Source of the DNA: CAJQQY01 sp045104975
GTDB lineage: Bacteria > Bacteroidota > Bacteroidia > Chitinophagales > Saprospiraceae
NCBI GenBank assembly: GCA_045104975.1
Contig: JBGCCY010000033.1
Span: 137,131 to 201,130, forward strand
Length of the DNA: 64,000 nt
Direction: 5' to 3'
A program made the translations under genes and the position numbers. Shown here one piece after another: positions 6,376 through 15,704 of this stretch; position 1 is the first letter of the stretch, and each line of letters opens with the position of its first letter. The notes under the pieces were generated by a model. The model saw nothing but the letters and a program-made list of their open reading frames with translations, was not told the origin of the DNA and searched no databases.

Positions 6376-8874
6376 ATGAAAAATTTATTTAAAAACAGTT
6401 TTTACATTGTTGTAATTACATTGTTATGTTCGAATGCTGGGTTTTCCCAATTTAAGATTTTTGGAAAAGTAACAGCAGAGGGCGAGTCGTTAATTGGTGC
6501 TACGATTTACATCGCAGAACTAGAAAAAGGAACCACTTCTCAAATTGGAGGCGACTACATCATCGAAGAAATTCCCTCTGGAAACTACAATATTAGGGTC
6601 AATTATGGAGGTTACGAAGACCATGAAGTTGCAGTAAAAGTGGATGGTCATACTCGACTCGACATTGAAATTTCTCGACAAATTGAATTCGATGAACTCA
6701 TCGTTTCCTCCACTCGAGCAGGTGAAAAAACTCCTATGACTTACACCAATGTCAATAAAGAAACTTTGGAAAGAAACAACTTAGGGCAAGATGTTCCTTA
6801 TCTTTTGAAGTCAACTCCATCAGTCGTCGTGAGTTCAGATGCAGGAACTGGAATCGGCTACACCGGTATTCGAGTACGTGGTTCTGATCCCACTCGGATC
6901 AATGTAACTATTAATGGAATTCCATTAAATGACTCAGAATCGCAGGGTGTATTTTGGGTGAATATGCCAGATTTTACCACGAGTGTAGACAATATTCAAA
7001 TCCAACGAGGAGTCGGAACTTCGACCAATGGAGCAGGAGCATTTGGAGCATCAATTAATTTGAATACCTCGAAAGTTCAGAAAGAACCCTATGCACAATT
7101 ATCGAATTCTATAGGCTCGTTTAATACTTTGAAAAACAATATTCAGGTAGGAAGTGGCTTGATTAAAAACAAATTCACTTTTGATGCTCGACTTTCTCAA
7201 ATCAAATCTGATGGTTTTATTGATCGAGCAGAGGTGGATTTGGCTTCGTATTATTTGTCTGCTGCCTACATTTCGAATAAGACTTCTGTTCGCCTAAATA
7301 CTTTTTCAGGACATGAAGTTACTTATCAGGCATGGAATGGAGTGCCTGCACAATACATTGATAATGAAGAACTTAGAACGTTCAATTCCGCTGGAACTGA
7401 AAAGTCAGGGACGCCTCATGACAATGAAGTAGATGATTATACACAAACTCATTATCAAGCATTGTTGAATCATCAGTTCAACGATACTTGGAATTTTAGT
7501 GGTGCATTGCACTACACCAAAGGAGTTGGTTTTTTTGAACAATATAAAGCAGGGGAGGACTTAGTCGATTATGGATTGAGTAATGTTGAGTTGGTGAATG
7601 ATACGATTACTTCGACAGATTTGATTAGAAGACGCTGGTTAGATAATGATTTTTATGGAGTGACTTACGCGTTGAAATTTGCACCTGAGACATTTGATTT
7701 TACGCTCGGTGGAGGTTGGAATAGATATGAAGGCGAACATTTTGGAGAAGTTATTTGGGCGCAATTCATGAGTGATGGAGAGCAAGGTCATCGGTACTAT
7801 GATAACGATGCAGAGAAAACGGATTTTAATATTTTTGGAAAATTGAATACTGAAATAGTGAGCAAGCTTTATGGTTATGTTGATCTACAATTTAGAAGAG
7901 TAGATTATGAATTCTTAGGATTGGCTGGGAATGGAAACCCTTTGACAACAACTGCCAGTTTGAATTTTTTCAATCCAAAATTAGGATTGACTTATGAGTG
8001 GCATAACAATACACAAGTATATGGATCCTTTGCGGTAGGCAATCGAGAACCTAATCGAAATGACTACACCGAGTCAACTCCAACTAGTCGTCCGGTGCAT
8101 GAAACACTTTATAATACTGAATTGGGAATTCGACAAAATTTCAGAGGCTTTTCATGGGGAGTAAATGGATATTTGATGCAATATGACAATCAATTAGTAG
8201 TCACCGGTCAACTCAATGATGTAGGTGCTAATACTCGAGTGAATGTGGAGGATAGTTATCGAGTTGGAATAGAACTGGAAGCTTCAAGAGAAATTATGAC
8301 TGGTTTAACTTTGACTGCCAATGCTACTTTTTCTCAAAATAAAATAAAAAACTTCATCGAGTACATCGACAATTGGGATTATTGGTACCAAGATTTTTCT
8401 TTGCCAGCGGAAGAATTAGAACCACTTCAATTTCAAGTAGAACATGAAAATACTGATTTAGCTTTTTCTCCTAACACTATATTTTCGGGAGCGTTGGATT
8501 ATAATGTTTTCAAAAAAGAAGACAAACAACAACTCAATATTTCTTTGTCGGGGAAGTATGTGAGCGAACAATTTTTGGATAATACATCCAATAGAAATAC
8601 AATGTTGGATGCTTTCTTTTATTCTGACTTAAGAATTGGATATTCTATTCAAACTAAATGGGTAAAAGAAATTGGAATTACTTTTTTGGTTAGAAATATT
8701 TTTGATGCAAAATATTCTAACAATGGATGGACTTACCGATTTGAATCAAAAGGGTATGATGGGAGAGATGATGATCCGTATACTCGATTGGAAAATGATT
8801 CGACCTATAACTTGACTGGATTTTTTCCTCAGGCTGGAAGAAACTATTTGCTAGGAGTGAACCTTAAGTTTTAA
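6376..8874 (+). CDS. TonB-dependent outer-membrane receptor, probable thiamine (precursor) uptake
   Basis: An 832-residue receptor: signal peptide (about 1-25, ending GFSQ), a CarboxypepD_reg-like beta-sandwich (about 26-95, IFGKVTAEGESLIGATIYI), a plug domain (about 105-235, TPSVVVSSDAGTGIGYTGIRVRGSDPTRINVTINGIP and QIQRGVGTSTNGAGAFGASINL) and a 22-strand-type barrel ending in the aromatic NYLLGVNLKF. Such receptors import scarce ligands across the outer membrane using TonB energy. Ligand assignment comes from context: the gene is preceded by a TPP riboswitch and terminator-like leader, the arrangement described for thiamine-regulated outer-membrane receptors in Bacteroidetes. No inner-membrane PnuT-like transporter gene follows here. 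It ends convergent with a beta-barrel gene across a perfect palindrome. Confidence 0.93.
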   Translation: MKNLFKNSFYIVVITLLCSNAGFSQFKIFGKVTAEGESLIGATIYIAELEKGTTSQIGGDYIIEEIPSGNYNIRVNYGGYEDHEVAVKVDGHTRLDIEISRQIEFDELIVSSTRAGEKTPMTYTNVNKETLERNNLGQDVPYLLKSTPSVVVSSDAGTGIGYTGIRVRGSDPTRINVTINGIPLNDSESQGVFWVNMPDFTTSVDNIQIQRGVGTSTNGAGAFGASINLNTSKVQKEPYAQLSNSIGSFNTLKNNIQVGSGLIKNKFTFDARLSQIKSDGFIDRAEVDLASYYLSAAYISNKTSVRLNTFSGHEVTYQAWNGVPAQYIDNEELRTFNSAGTEKSGTPHDNEVDDYTQTHYQALLNHQFNDTWNFSGALHYTKGVGFFEQYKAGEDLVDYGLSNVELVNDTITSTDLIRRRWLDNDFYGVTYALKFAPETFDFTLGGGWNRYEGEHFGEVIWAQFMSDGEQGHRYYDNDAEKTDFNIFGKLNTEIVSKLYGYVDLQFRRVDYEFLGLAGNGNPLTTTASLNFFNPKLGLTYEWHNNTQVYGSFAVGNREPNRNDYTESTPTSRPVHETLYNTELGIRQNFRGFSWGVNGYLMQYDNQLVVTGQLNDVGANTRVNVEDSYRVGIELEASREIMTGLTLTANATFSQNKIKNFIEYIDNWDYWYQDFSLPAEELEPLQFQVEHENTDLAFSPNTIFSGALDYNVFKKEDKQQLNISLSGKYVSEQFLDNTSNRNTMLDAFFYSDLRIGYSIQTKWVKEIGITFLVRNIFDAKYSNNGWTYRFESKGYDGRDDDPYTRLENDSTYNLTGFFPQAGRNYLLGVNLKF

Positions 8875-8888
8875 GGATTAATGTAAAA

Positions 8889-8930
8889 TGGTGAATGGTT
8901 AATCCCAAACGAGAGATTAACCATTCACCA
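8889..8930. repeat. Perfect 15 bp intergenic palindrome (dispersed family, copy 2)
   Basis: TGGTGAATGGTTAAT (8889-8903) and ATTAACCATTCACCA (8916-8930) are exact inverse complements around the loop CCCAAACGAGAG. It sits between convergent genes and may work as a bidirectional terminator. The loop and arms resemble the copies at 4784-4858 and 23261-23335. Confidence 0.85.
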
Positions 8931-8951
8931 CTAACAGTTCACCATTAAAAT

Positions 8952-9563
8952 TTAAAATTTATAATTGATTCCCATGCGGTATTGGATAGGAAGATTACTA
9001 GAGCTAAATTCTTGCAATACATCCCATAAAATAGATATTTGGAAACCAACTCCTCCACCTGAGGCACCGTAGCCACCTCCAATGAAAAAATGATCATCCC
9101 AACTTCGAGCAGTCAATACTTTATTATTAGTGAAATCAATATCGTACCCAATTTCGTTATTTAAGGTTTGATATTCAGCATGTAAAAAATATTGATTAAA
9201 GATTTTAAGTCGAGAGAATAATCCAATTCCATAATTGGTACTATTGAATTTTAAATCTGTGCCTGTTCCAATATTGTATCTTTCTCCACGATAAAGAATT
9301 TCAACACGTGGCCCAACGGAGAAGTTATCCGTAAATTTATAGCCAACCATTGGAGCAATACCTGCATTAAATGCATTTCCATTTGGTACTGAAAAAAAGT
9401 TTAAGGTAACATCAGCTCCGTACCAAAGTCGGTCTTTAAAAGATCCTCGGTCATCAAAGTATTCATCTACATCTCGGTTACTTCTTCTTTGTGCTTCTGT
9501 GTCGTTGGTAAATGAAATCATCAAGACCGCAACGAGTACTAAAAATTGCAATGCTTTTTTCAT
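8952..9563 (-). CDS. Outer-membrane beta-barrel-like protein, 203 aa
   Basis: A 203-residue exported protein. The signal peptide is MKKALQFLVLVAVLMISFTNDTEA, followed by QRRSNRDVDEYFDDRG and then alternating strands: LWYGADVTLNFF, APMVGYKFTDNFSVGPRVEILYRG, YGIGLFSRLKIFNQYFLHAEY, FFIGGGYGASGGGVGFQISILWDV, ending YRMGINYKF. The closing aromatic-x-F end and strand pattern fit a small 8-stranded outer-membrane barrel (OmpA/OmpW-like porin family fold). Substrate or partner unknown. It stands alone, convergent with the TonB receptor; a TATATTTG -7 element lies about 35 bp upstream. Confidence 0.8.
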   Translation of the reverse strand: MKKALQFLVLVAVLMISFTNDTEAQRRSNRDVDEYFDDRGSFKDRLWYGADVTLNFFSVPNGNAFNAGIAPMVGYKFTDNFSVGPRVEILYRGERYNIGTGTDLKFNSTNYGIGLFSRLKIFNQYFLHAEYQTLNNEIGYDIDFTNNKVLTARSWDDHFFIGGGYGASGGGVGFQISILWDVLQEFSSSNLPIQYRMGINYKF

Positions 9564-9595
9564 ATTTATGCTATTTTATAATTTATAATTTTTTA

Positions 9596-9603
9596 CAAAT
9601 ATA
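9596..9603 (-). promoter_or_regulatory. -7 element TATATTTG of the beta-barrel gene
   Basis: On the minus strand TATATTTG matches TAnnTTTG exactly, 33 bases before the ATG at 9563. The -33 position (about 9622-9625) is not a clean TTTG. Confidence 0.4.
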
Positions 9604-9750
9604 TCTTACCTAAAAGATTACTGTAAAGGTGTAAAAGTTTTCTTTCTTTATCAAAAGACTTTATACCGAAATATTTTCTAAAAATATAACTATTGGGTAG
9701 GTGCAGAAGTTGTTAGATGAGATGTTAGAATTTTGTTAAATCAATTAAAA

Positions 9751-12700
9751 TCACTTGTTGACGACATCATTGAATGAGGGAGGAATTGATTTATTAGGTT
9801 TAACTAATTGATTTTCAATTAAGTATGCTCGCCAAGCGTTGGCACGTTTGGTACTAGTGAAAGAATAAAAAGTTTGATTCTCGTTTAGTTTTTTATGAAA
9901 ATTTAACTGAGTTTTAAAATGTAACTCTAATAATTTAATTAGCCCGTAAGTAAATTGATCACGGTGGCTTCCACCTCCTCCGACAAACGGAGTGACGATT
10001 TCATATTGTAAAAGGTCGTAGATCTTTTCAAAATCTAATTTTCCCTTTTTCGTCAAAAAGTCAACACCAAATTCTTTCAAGTAATATTCATAAAAATCAT
10101 ATTCCCTCATTTTGGAATGATTGGCGATGATTTCTTTTCGAATTTTTTCGTCTTCCACGTTAAAGATAGGTAGCCCAAAATCTTTTTGTAAAAATAGATT
10201 TGGATTAAAATTTTGCCCTTCACTCAATTGGTCAATTATATTGACAACTTTTCCAATATCCTCATAATCTGCTCTGGCCAAGATGGATTGTTGAATCAAA
10301 GCTTTGGTTGTTTCCTCTTTTTGAGATTGAATAGATTCCTCTAACTTTGAAACCAAATCTTTACCAATTGATTCGATTTGACTGATGTGTAAATAGGTAA
10401 TTTTCTCTTCAGATTCACTTATCACATCGCTCACTTCAAGATAATTAACTAAGATAGTTTTGATGTTTTTTATTTCAGTAATTCTATCTGGATTTGAATT
10501 TAAAAATTCCAAAAACCAGTTTTGTGAAAAAATGTCATTCCAAAAATTACCCATTTCCGTTTCATTAAATTCACTAGTTCTTTTGACCAAATAATCAAAC
10601 ATCATAGTAGGGTCATCCACTTCGAATAATCTAGGAATATTATCTAAGTCTTTGTAAGTAAAATAGAAATCTTCAAAATATTTCAGATCAGTTTTAACCG
10701 AAAGTTTTTCAGGTGTTTTGAGTTTTTTGATATCTCTTAAAGGTTGTACTTTTGACAAGGCAGCTAAGCAAGTAGCTTTATATTTTGGTTTGAAATCTTC
10801 AGCAGTAAAAACATCATTGATGATATTTATTTTTAGCTTATCAGCAAAATCTAGTTGCTTTAATTTTTGTTCAAAAAATAAATCCACCCAGTTTTCAAAG
10901 TTCTTTCCGTCCGTTTTCCAAAGGGTTCTCCACTTATCTGTAGCGAATGGTTTAGTGTTTTCTTCAGGCTTGTATTGATGATTAAATGCCTTTTCAATGA
11001 TCGGAATCATAACATCGCAAAGGTTGACAGGGAGGTTATATTTTTTAGTGATAAATGTCTGATTATCAATAAGTTGAAAATAGATTGGAGTGGCTCGGAT
11101 TACTGGATTCGCACGTAAGTACTCCAAATATTTCTTTAATACTTTAACATCTGTCTCATCTTTCATTTGATTGATGATCGCTTGAAAATCTTCATTGCTA
11201 GCAAGTGGTAAAACTCGAATGTCATTTTTGGAAAAATCAATTGGGTTGTCAATGAACTCTTTCAAATCTGTGTTGGTAATCTCCTCTTCTTTTGGAGATA
11301 AAAATTCAATTAAGAAAATAATATCATCATCAGGTTCTACTTTCAAGAGATCATTTAATCGCTTATTTAATTCTTTTGAATTACTTTCCAATTTATTTAA
11401 ATAAGCATTGCAAGAACCAATCGTTCCAATTCTTTTGTACAATGCCGCTTTCTTTAAATATAGTCGAAGTTGAGTATCATTTTGAACGACCACCTCCCAA
11501 TGCTGTGAATAAAAATAATCCAAAATTCGTCCAATAGAAAATGTAAAATTATTATTGTTTTCAAAAAGACAAGCATAATATTCTACAGCAGTAATTTCTT
11601 GAATCTCCAAACTATTAATAATTCGATTTTCCAAATCATAGCGTTCAGATGCTGAAATATCATTTCTCAATTGCTCTAATTTTTGACGGAGTCGAAGACT
11701 TGGTTCGTAGTCAATATCGTTGTTGCGGCAGAAGTCGGTCAGCGTAGCTAATTGCTCCAAATATAAATGTCTAATATTTGGAAGAGTCTTGTTATAAGTT
11801 CGTAGAAGTTGCCGATATTTATTAGACAAAGTCATAACTTCTGCAGGTGCACCGATCGTAATTTGTTGAAAAGATTCCATCGCAGCTTCATCATTGGTCG
11901 AGACTAATCGACGAAAATGCTTTTCTAAATTTTCTGTTTTTTCGAGTGTCTCATGTTTATTGATGTACAATGAATAGCTTTGATTCCATTCAAAATCTTC
12001 ATTGTGAGTTAACCAATACAATAAGAAATTTCGTTTTAAAGTTTCGTCATGAAGACCTGATGATTTTATTTCTTCAAATATGTTTTTATATTTTTTATCA
12101 TCTCCTAATACATTGATAATTAATTGGTTAGATCCAATGAAAAAGTCTTCATATTCCTTTTTAGAAAGAATAGGTGGTATTTCATTTTTACTCGATGCCA
12201 AATGATTTTTAAAAAAGTCAGCCGCTAAATAAAGATAAGCTCGATTGTTTTCCGTTTTCATCAAATCATGAATCGCATTTTTTTTCATCCAAGGATAATC
12301 ATTTGTTAAAGAAACAATTCTTCCAAAATAATCGACATCATGAGGAAAAATAAATCGGTTGAAATGGAATATTTTTTCATAGCCCATGTATCGAATATTT
12401 TCCATCGTTTCTAATGAGTCCAATAAATTGGCAAAATATTCTATCCCTGCTTCGGCATCATCAACCTCCGCCATAGAATGATTAGTTAGATAGGCCAAAA
12501 CATTTTTTCCTTCCTTAAAAGGTAAAAAGCCACGTTGAATATTAATCAGAATTTCTTCTAGTGTTTCTCTAGTTGGATGATCTTGAAGTGCATGAGCAAG
12601 TTTGATGATGAGATTTATTTTCCCATCAAGGGTACTTTTTTGCAACAATTCTTCTTGCAATACTTGCAATAAATAATGGCGTGCTTCTCGAGTATTGAGT

Positions 12701-13194
12701 TCAATAATAACTGATAATTTTTGCTCTGCTTTTTTTCCATTTTTTTCCTCAATTGCTTTTTCAAAAGCATTGATACTTTTTCGAAGAATGACGGTTTTTT
12801 GTGTTTGAATATTTTTGGGAAGTGACTCGATTTTATAATTTACCTTTTCGACATCCATAGCAGCGATGTAGAATACTCTCGCAGGATGAAAAAAGCGAAT
12901 TTGATTTTTATAATTATAAAAGAAATTTAGGAAGGTTTGACGATCAATTTTTTTATTCCAGTTTAGCTCATTTTCTAAGAAGAAGGTGTGGGTTTTTAGG
13001 ATATTTTGAACTTCAGTTGAAGTTGATTTTTTATCTAGTAAAGTTCCTAAATCTCGAAGGGCGATCAAGTTGCCTTTTGAGACCTCAGATTCAAGCTGCT
13101 TCAAAAGAGGTGTTGATTTTTCGTTTCCTTTTTGTGCTTGGCACAGAAAAGAGTAAGAAAAAAAGAAAATGATGAAGCACGATATCCATCTCAT
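9751..13194 (-). CDS. Large exported protein of unknown function, 1147 aa
   Basis: I recognise no family. The product starts with a signal peptide (MRWISCFIIFFFSYSFLCQAQ). The rest is largely amphipathic alpha-helical, lysine/glutamate/leucine-rich, with few glycines or cysteines, resembling a long alpha-solenoid (HEAT/TPR-like) rather than a beta adhesin. There is no T9SS sorting domain: it ends SIPPSFNDVVNK. A glycine cluster EIVTPFVGGGGSHRDQFTYGL near residue 1065 is the only conspicuous motif and may mark a small C-terminal module. The gene is monocistronic, flanked by about 190 bp and 620 bp gaps. It probably acts in the periplasm. Codon use matches the neighbours. Confidence 0.82.
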   Translation of the reverse strand: MRWISCFIIFFFSYSFLCQAQKGNEKSTPLLKQLESEVSKGNLIALRDLGTLLDKKSTSTEVQNILKTHTFFLENELNWNKKIDRQTFLNFFYNYKNQIRFFHPARVFYIAAMDVEKVNYKIESLPKNIQTQKTVILRKSINAFEKAIEEKNGKKAEQKLSVIIELNTREARHYLLQVLQEELLQKSTLDGKINLIIKLAHALQDHPTRETLEEILINIQRGFLPFKEGKNVLAYLTNHSMAEVDDAEAGIEYFANLLDSLETMENIRYMGYEKIFHFNRFIFPHDVDYFGRIVSLTNDYPWMKKNAIHDLMKTENNRAYLYLAADFFKNHLASSKNEIPPILSKKEYEDFFIGSNQLIINVLGDDKKYKNIFEEIKSSGLHDETLKRNFLLYWLTHNEDFEWNQSYSLYINKHETLEKTENLEKHFRRLVSTNDEAAMESFQQITIGAPAEVMTLSNKYRQLLRTYNKTLPNIRHLYLEQLATLTDFCRNNDIDYEPSLRLRQKLEQLRNDISASERYDLENRIINSLEIQEITAVEYYACLFENNNNFTFSIGRILDYFYSQHWEVVVQNDTQLRLYLKKAALYKRIGTIGSCNAYLNKLESNSKELNKRLNDLLKVEPDDDIIFLIEFLSPKEEEITNTDLKEFIDNPIDFSKNDIRVLPLASNEDFQAIINQMKDETDVKVLKKYLEYLRANPVIRATPIYFQLIDNQTFITKKYNLPVNLCDVMIPIIEKAFNHQYKPEENTKPFATDKWRTLWKTDGKNFENWVDLFFEQKLKQLDFADKLKINIINDVFTAEDFKPKYKATCLAALSKVQPLRDIKKLKTPEKLSVKTDLKYFEDFYFTYKDLDNIPRLFEVDDPTMMFDYLVKRTSEFNETEMGNFWNDIFSQNWFLEFLNSNPDRITEIKNIKTILVNYLEVSDVISESEEKITYLHISQIESIGKDLVSKLEESIQSQKEETTKALIQQSILARADYEDIGKVVNIIDQLSEGQNFNPNLFLQKDFGLPIFNVEDEKIRKEIIANHSKMREYDFYEYYLKEFGVDFLTKKGKLDFEKIYDLLQYEIVTPFVGGGGSHRDQFTYGLIKLLELHFKTQLNFHKKLNENQTFYSFTSTKRANAWRAYLIENQLVKPNKSIPPSFNDVVNK

Positions 13195-13819
13195 CGTGGC
13201 AATAGATTTATGTTTTTCTGGAAAAATTTAGTCTTTTAAAAGTTTTGGTTGAAGAAACTTGGTGAGCAAAAGGCTGGTTATATCATCTTTTTTTGATGAA
13301 ATATGGCTTGTTTGAATGCTTTGCTCTTGTGTCTTATTTTTTTATATAAAAAAATAAATTGTGTAAATCGTTAATTAATAAGGTGTTACAAGAATTGAAC
13401 CGAAAAATGATAATTATTATCAAAAAACAGGAGTTATCCCGAATTTCAGGGGGAGTTCTTTTTTACCTAATTGAAGGGGAGATTTATGAAATGATGAAGG
13501 GGAGAACTGTTTTCGCTTTGCTAACTGCACTTAAACGTTAATTTGCTACCAATTAGTACAACGAAAAGACCATAAAAGTACGGTCTATTTTAAAGCTTGA
13601 TGGGAAATCAAATTTCATCAAAAATGAACTGTTTCTAGCTCAAAATCTAATTCCTCAATAAGCTCTTAGTTTATTTAGAAACGAAAATCCCGAATTTTCA
13701 TGCTTGAAAATTCGGGATGATTTATAGCTTTTTAAATAATTTCATTGATTAAATTTTTATTTCAAAACGATCTCATCTACAGCATATAATCTTTTATGTA
13801 CGGAGATATAATATTTTCC
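13195..13819. other. Intergenic gap with one strong hairpin
   Basis: This 625 bp gap lies between two minus-strand genes. It holds the upstream region of the 1147-residue gene and a 14 bp hairpin at 13687-13718. A 60-codon frame from a TTG at 13359 is present, but I do not consider it a gene. Confidence 0.5.
13687..13718 (-). terminator. Terminator hairpin downstream of the 333-aa lipoprotein gene
   Basis: ATCCCGAATTTTCA (13687-13700) and TGAAAATTCGGGAT (13705-13718) form a perfect 14 bp stem with a 4-base loop. On the minus strand it is followed by TTTTCGTTTC, so it fits the end of the minus-strand gene whose stop lies about 100 bp upstream. Confidence 0.7.
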
Positions 13820-14821
13820 TTAAAAAAATTCGATGGCTTGGTAAGCAGTTGGTTCATCATCAAAGAAATTAGAATTGTAAGAAATTTCTTGAAGTGCAGT
13901 AAAATCTTCGGTGGCTAATTGATAAGGAAGTCCTAACTGATTTTGGCCAAAAATTTTATCTCCCGTCACTTCTACTTTTCGCAGAGGAGTATCGGTATTG
14001 GCATATTCCCAGTTTTCACCGCTGTCTTCAGAACTGTAAAATTGATTTTCATAAAATCCTGTGGAATATAATTTTCCCTCAAATTCAAAAATATCCCAAA
14101 TCCAATGGGAGAAAATTTGTTGCCATTCTCCATCGGGTTGAATCCGGTATGCACCTCCCAGAGTTGAGATATAAAAGTTTCCATCAAAAAATCGAACATT
14201 AGTAATCATACTCGCTTCTGAACCTAATAAGGTAGATGGAATATTAATACGATGAACAACATCGACAGATTGAAATTGAGTTTCCGTAGCATTCAATTGA
14301 ATGTCGAAAAGGAAAAAAGAATACTGCGCTTCTTGTGGATTAAGGCTTCGAGTAGCATAAAGAAATTGGGAGGCATCATCATTAAATGCTCCGGTGGAGT
14401 AGGCGTTATTGAGTTCTTCGAAAATGATGAATTCAGCGCTATCAGCAATTTCTCGATCAGTAATTCTGAAAATTTGATTGACACTTTTGACTAAGTGAAA
14501 TTGCAATTCGCGCTCATTTTCTACATTTTTTAATACTCGAGCAAATATTTTATCAGACAGAATTGGTCGTCCGAAAACCCCTTTTATAACTTCTAATGTT
14601 CGACGCTCGATGATCGTTCCAGCGCTACTCATCCGAGCAAAATTATCTACTGTTCCGATCAACATTTCATCGTCTGTAGCATGTAAGCGATTGATAGTTG
14701 AATTGAGAGAAAGGTTAGGAATTTCGACCCAAGGATTGGAGGATTGAACAACGACAGTTTGTTTTTTGCAGGAAAAAGCAAAAGTAGTGATTAAGAATAA
14801 GGAGAATAAAATATGTTTCAT
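13820..14821 (-). CDS. Lipoprotein with beta-propeller-like repeats
   Basis: A 333-residue lipoprotein: MKHILFSLFLITTFAFSCKKQ has a lipobox with Cys at residue 18. The chain is made of short beta segments and contains one clear Asp-box (BNR) motif, SSEDSGENWEY, near residue 265, typical of sialidase-like or YCF48-like propellers. Other strands (FFDGNFYISTLGGAYRIQPDG, FEFEGKLYSTGFYENQFYS) repeat the same spacing. No enzymatic residues are recognisable; a binding or structural role at the membrane is likely (inference). The downstream hairpin at 13687-13718 is its probable terminator. The large metalloprotease gene starts 880 bp away in the opposite direction. Confidence 0.78.
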   Translation of the reverse strand: MKHILFSLFLITTFAFSCKKQTVVVQSSNPWVEIPNLSLNSTINRLHATDDEMLIGTVDNFARMSSAGTIIERRTLEVIKGVFGRPILSDKIFARVLKNVENERELQFHLVKSVNQIFRITDREIADSAEFIIFEELNNAYSTGAFNDDASQFLYATRSLNPQEAQYSFFLFDIQLNATETQFQSVDVVHRINIPSTLLGSEASMITNVRFFDGNFYISTLGGAYRIQPDGEWQQIFSHWIWDIFEFEGKLYSTGFYENQFYSSEDSGENWEYANTDTPLRKVEVTGDKIFGQNQLGLPYQLATEDFTALQEISYNSNFFDDEPTAYQAIEFF

Positions 14822-15704
14822 GATGTATGTTTATTTGAAATTCAGTAGCTGGTTTTTTATTCGTATTGAATAAAGGTGGTTTATCTTGATTGTGCATTTT
14901 TTCTTTAAAAGTCTCTCCCTATTTCAAAAATCGGAAAGGATTGAGTGGTGCACAAATACAACACTACCTGATTAAAATCAAAGTTTTCTCAATCAACTTG
15001 ATTGAAAAATAAAATAGAATATAGATGTTTTTGGAAAATCCTTTTCGGTTGGGAAATATAAAAAAGGATGAGATTTGGCTAACAAAAAAACTTATAATAA
15101 TCTCTCAAAAATACGGGTTTTAAGGTTAAAAAGAAAGGGATAAAAGTCGAAATTTTATAAAGATTTTAATTCCATAAATTTTGTAAAAAATATTGAAAAT
15201 AGAGAGATGTTAAAAATAAAAGACTAGAAAAGATAAAAAGGGACAATTAATAGACATAAATATAGCTTAGATCAAGTTTATTTTTTTAAAAAATCTTATT
15301 TTAGCGTAAGGAATGATTAAATAATAATTTATAGTAGTTTGGCGATTATTTTAATCTAAATTAAGGCATGAAAACAGGCGGATATTTGGGTATGTAATTG
15401 TTTTCATAACAAAGAGTTAGATTAAAAGAAGAAATCAAAATGTTATAAGTTATTGTTTGACCATTTCTAAGTAAAACTTATTTTTCAAAAACCTCCTCCC
15501 TTTTAGATTGTTCTAACCGTTTATTGCAACAAGTTTACTTTATCCTTCATTGTAAATGAGTATAAAAATATACAACTTTCAAATAAATGGAAGGGGTAAT
15601 TGTATCTCCAATTTTCCATATTGAAAACATTTTACTTACAACCTATTTCCAAAAATAAATGAGAAAACTGAAAATGTTTTCCTGATTTCAATTTAATTAT
15701 AACC
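14822..15704. other. Long AT-rich divergent intergenic region
   Basis: These 880 bp separate a minus-strand lipoprotein gene and the plus-strand metalloprotease gene. I find no ORF, RNA gene or strong hairpin. It must hold both promoters, but I could not identify a clean TTTG-N18-TAnnTTTG pair. Confidence 0.4.

Noticed and set aside
13359..13541. 60-codon plus-strand frame starting with TTG
   Set aside because: Weak start, no recognisable pattern, low-complexity isoleucine run, no promoter or neighbour link.
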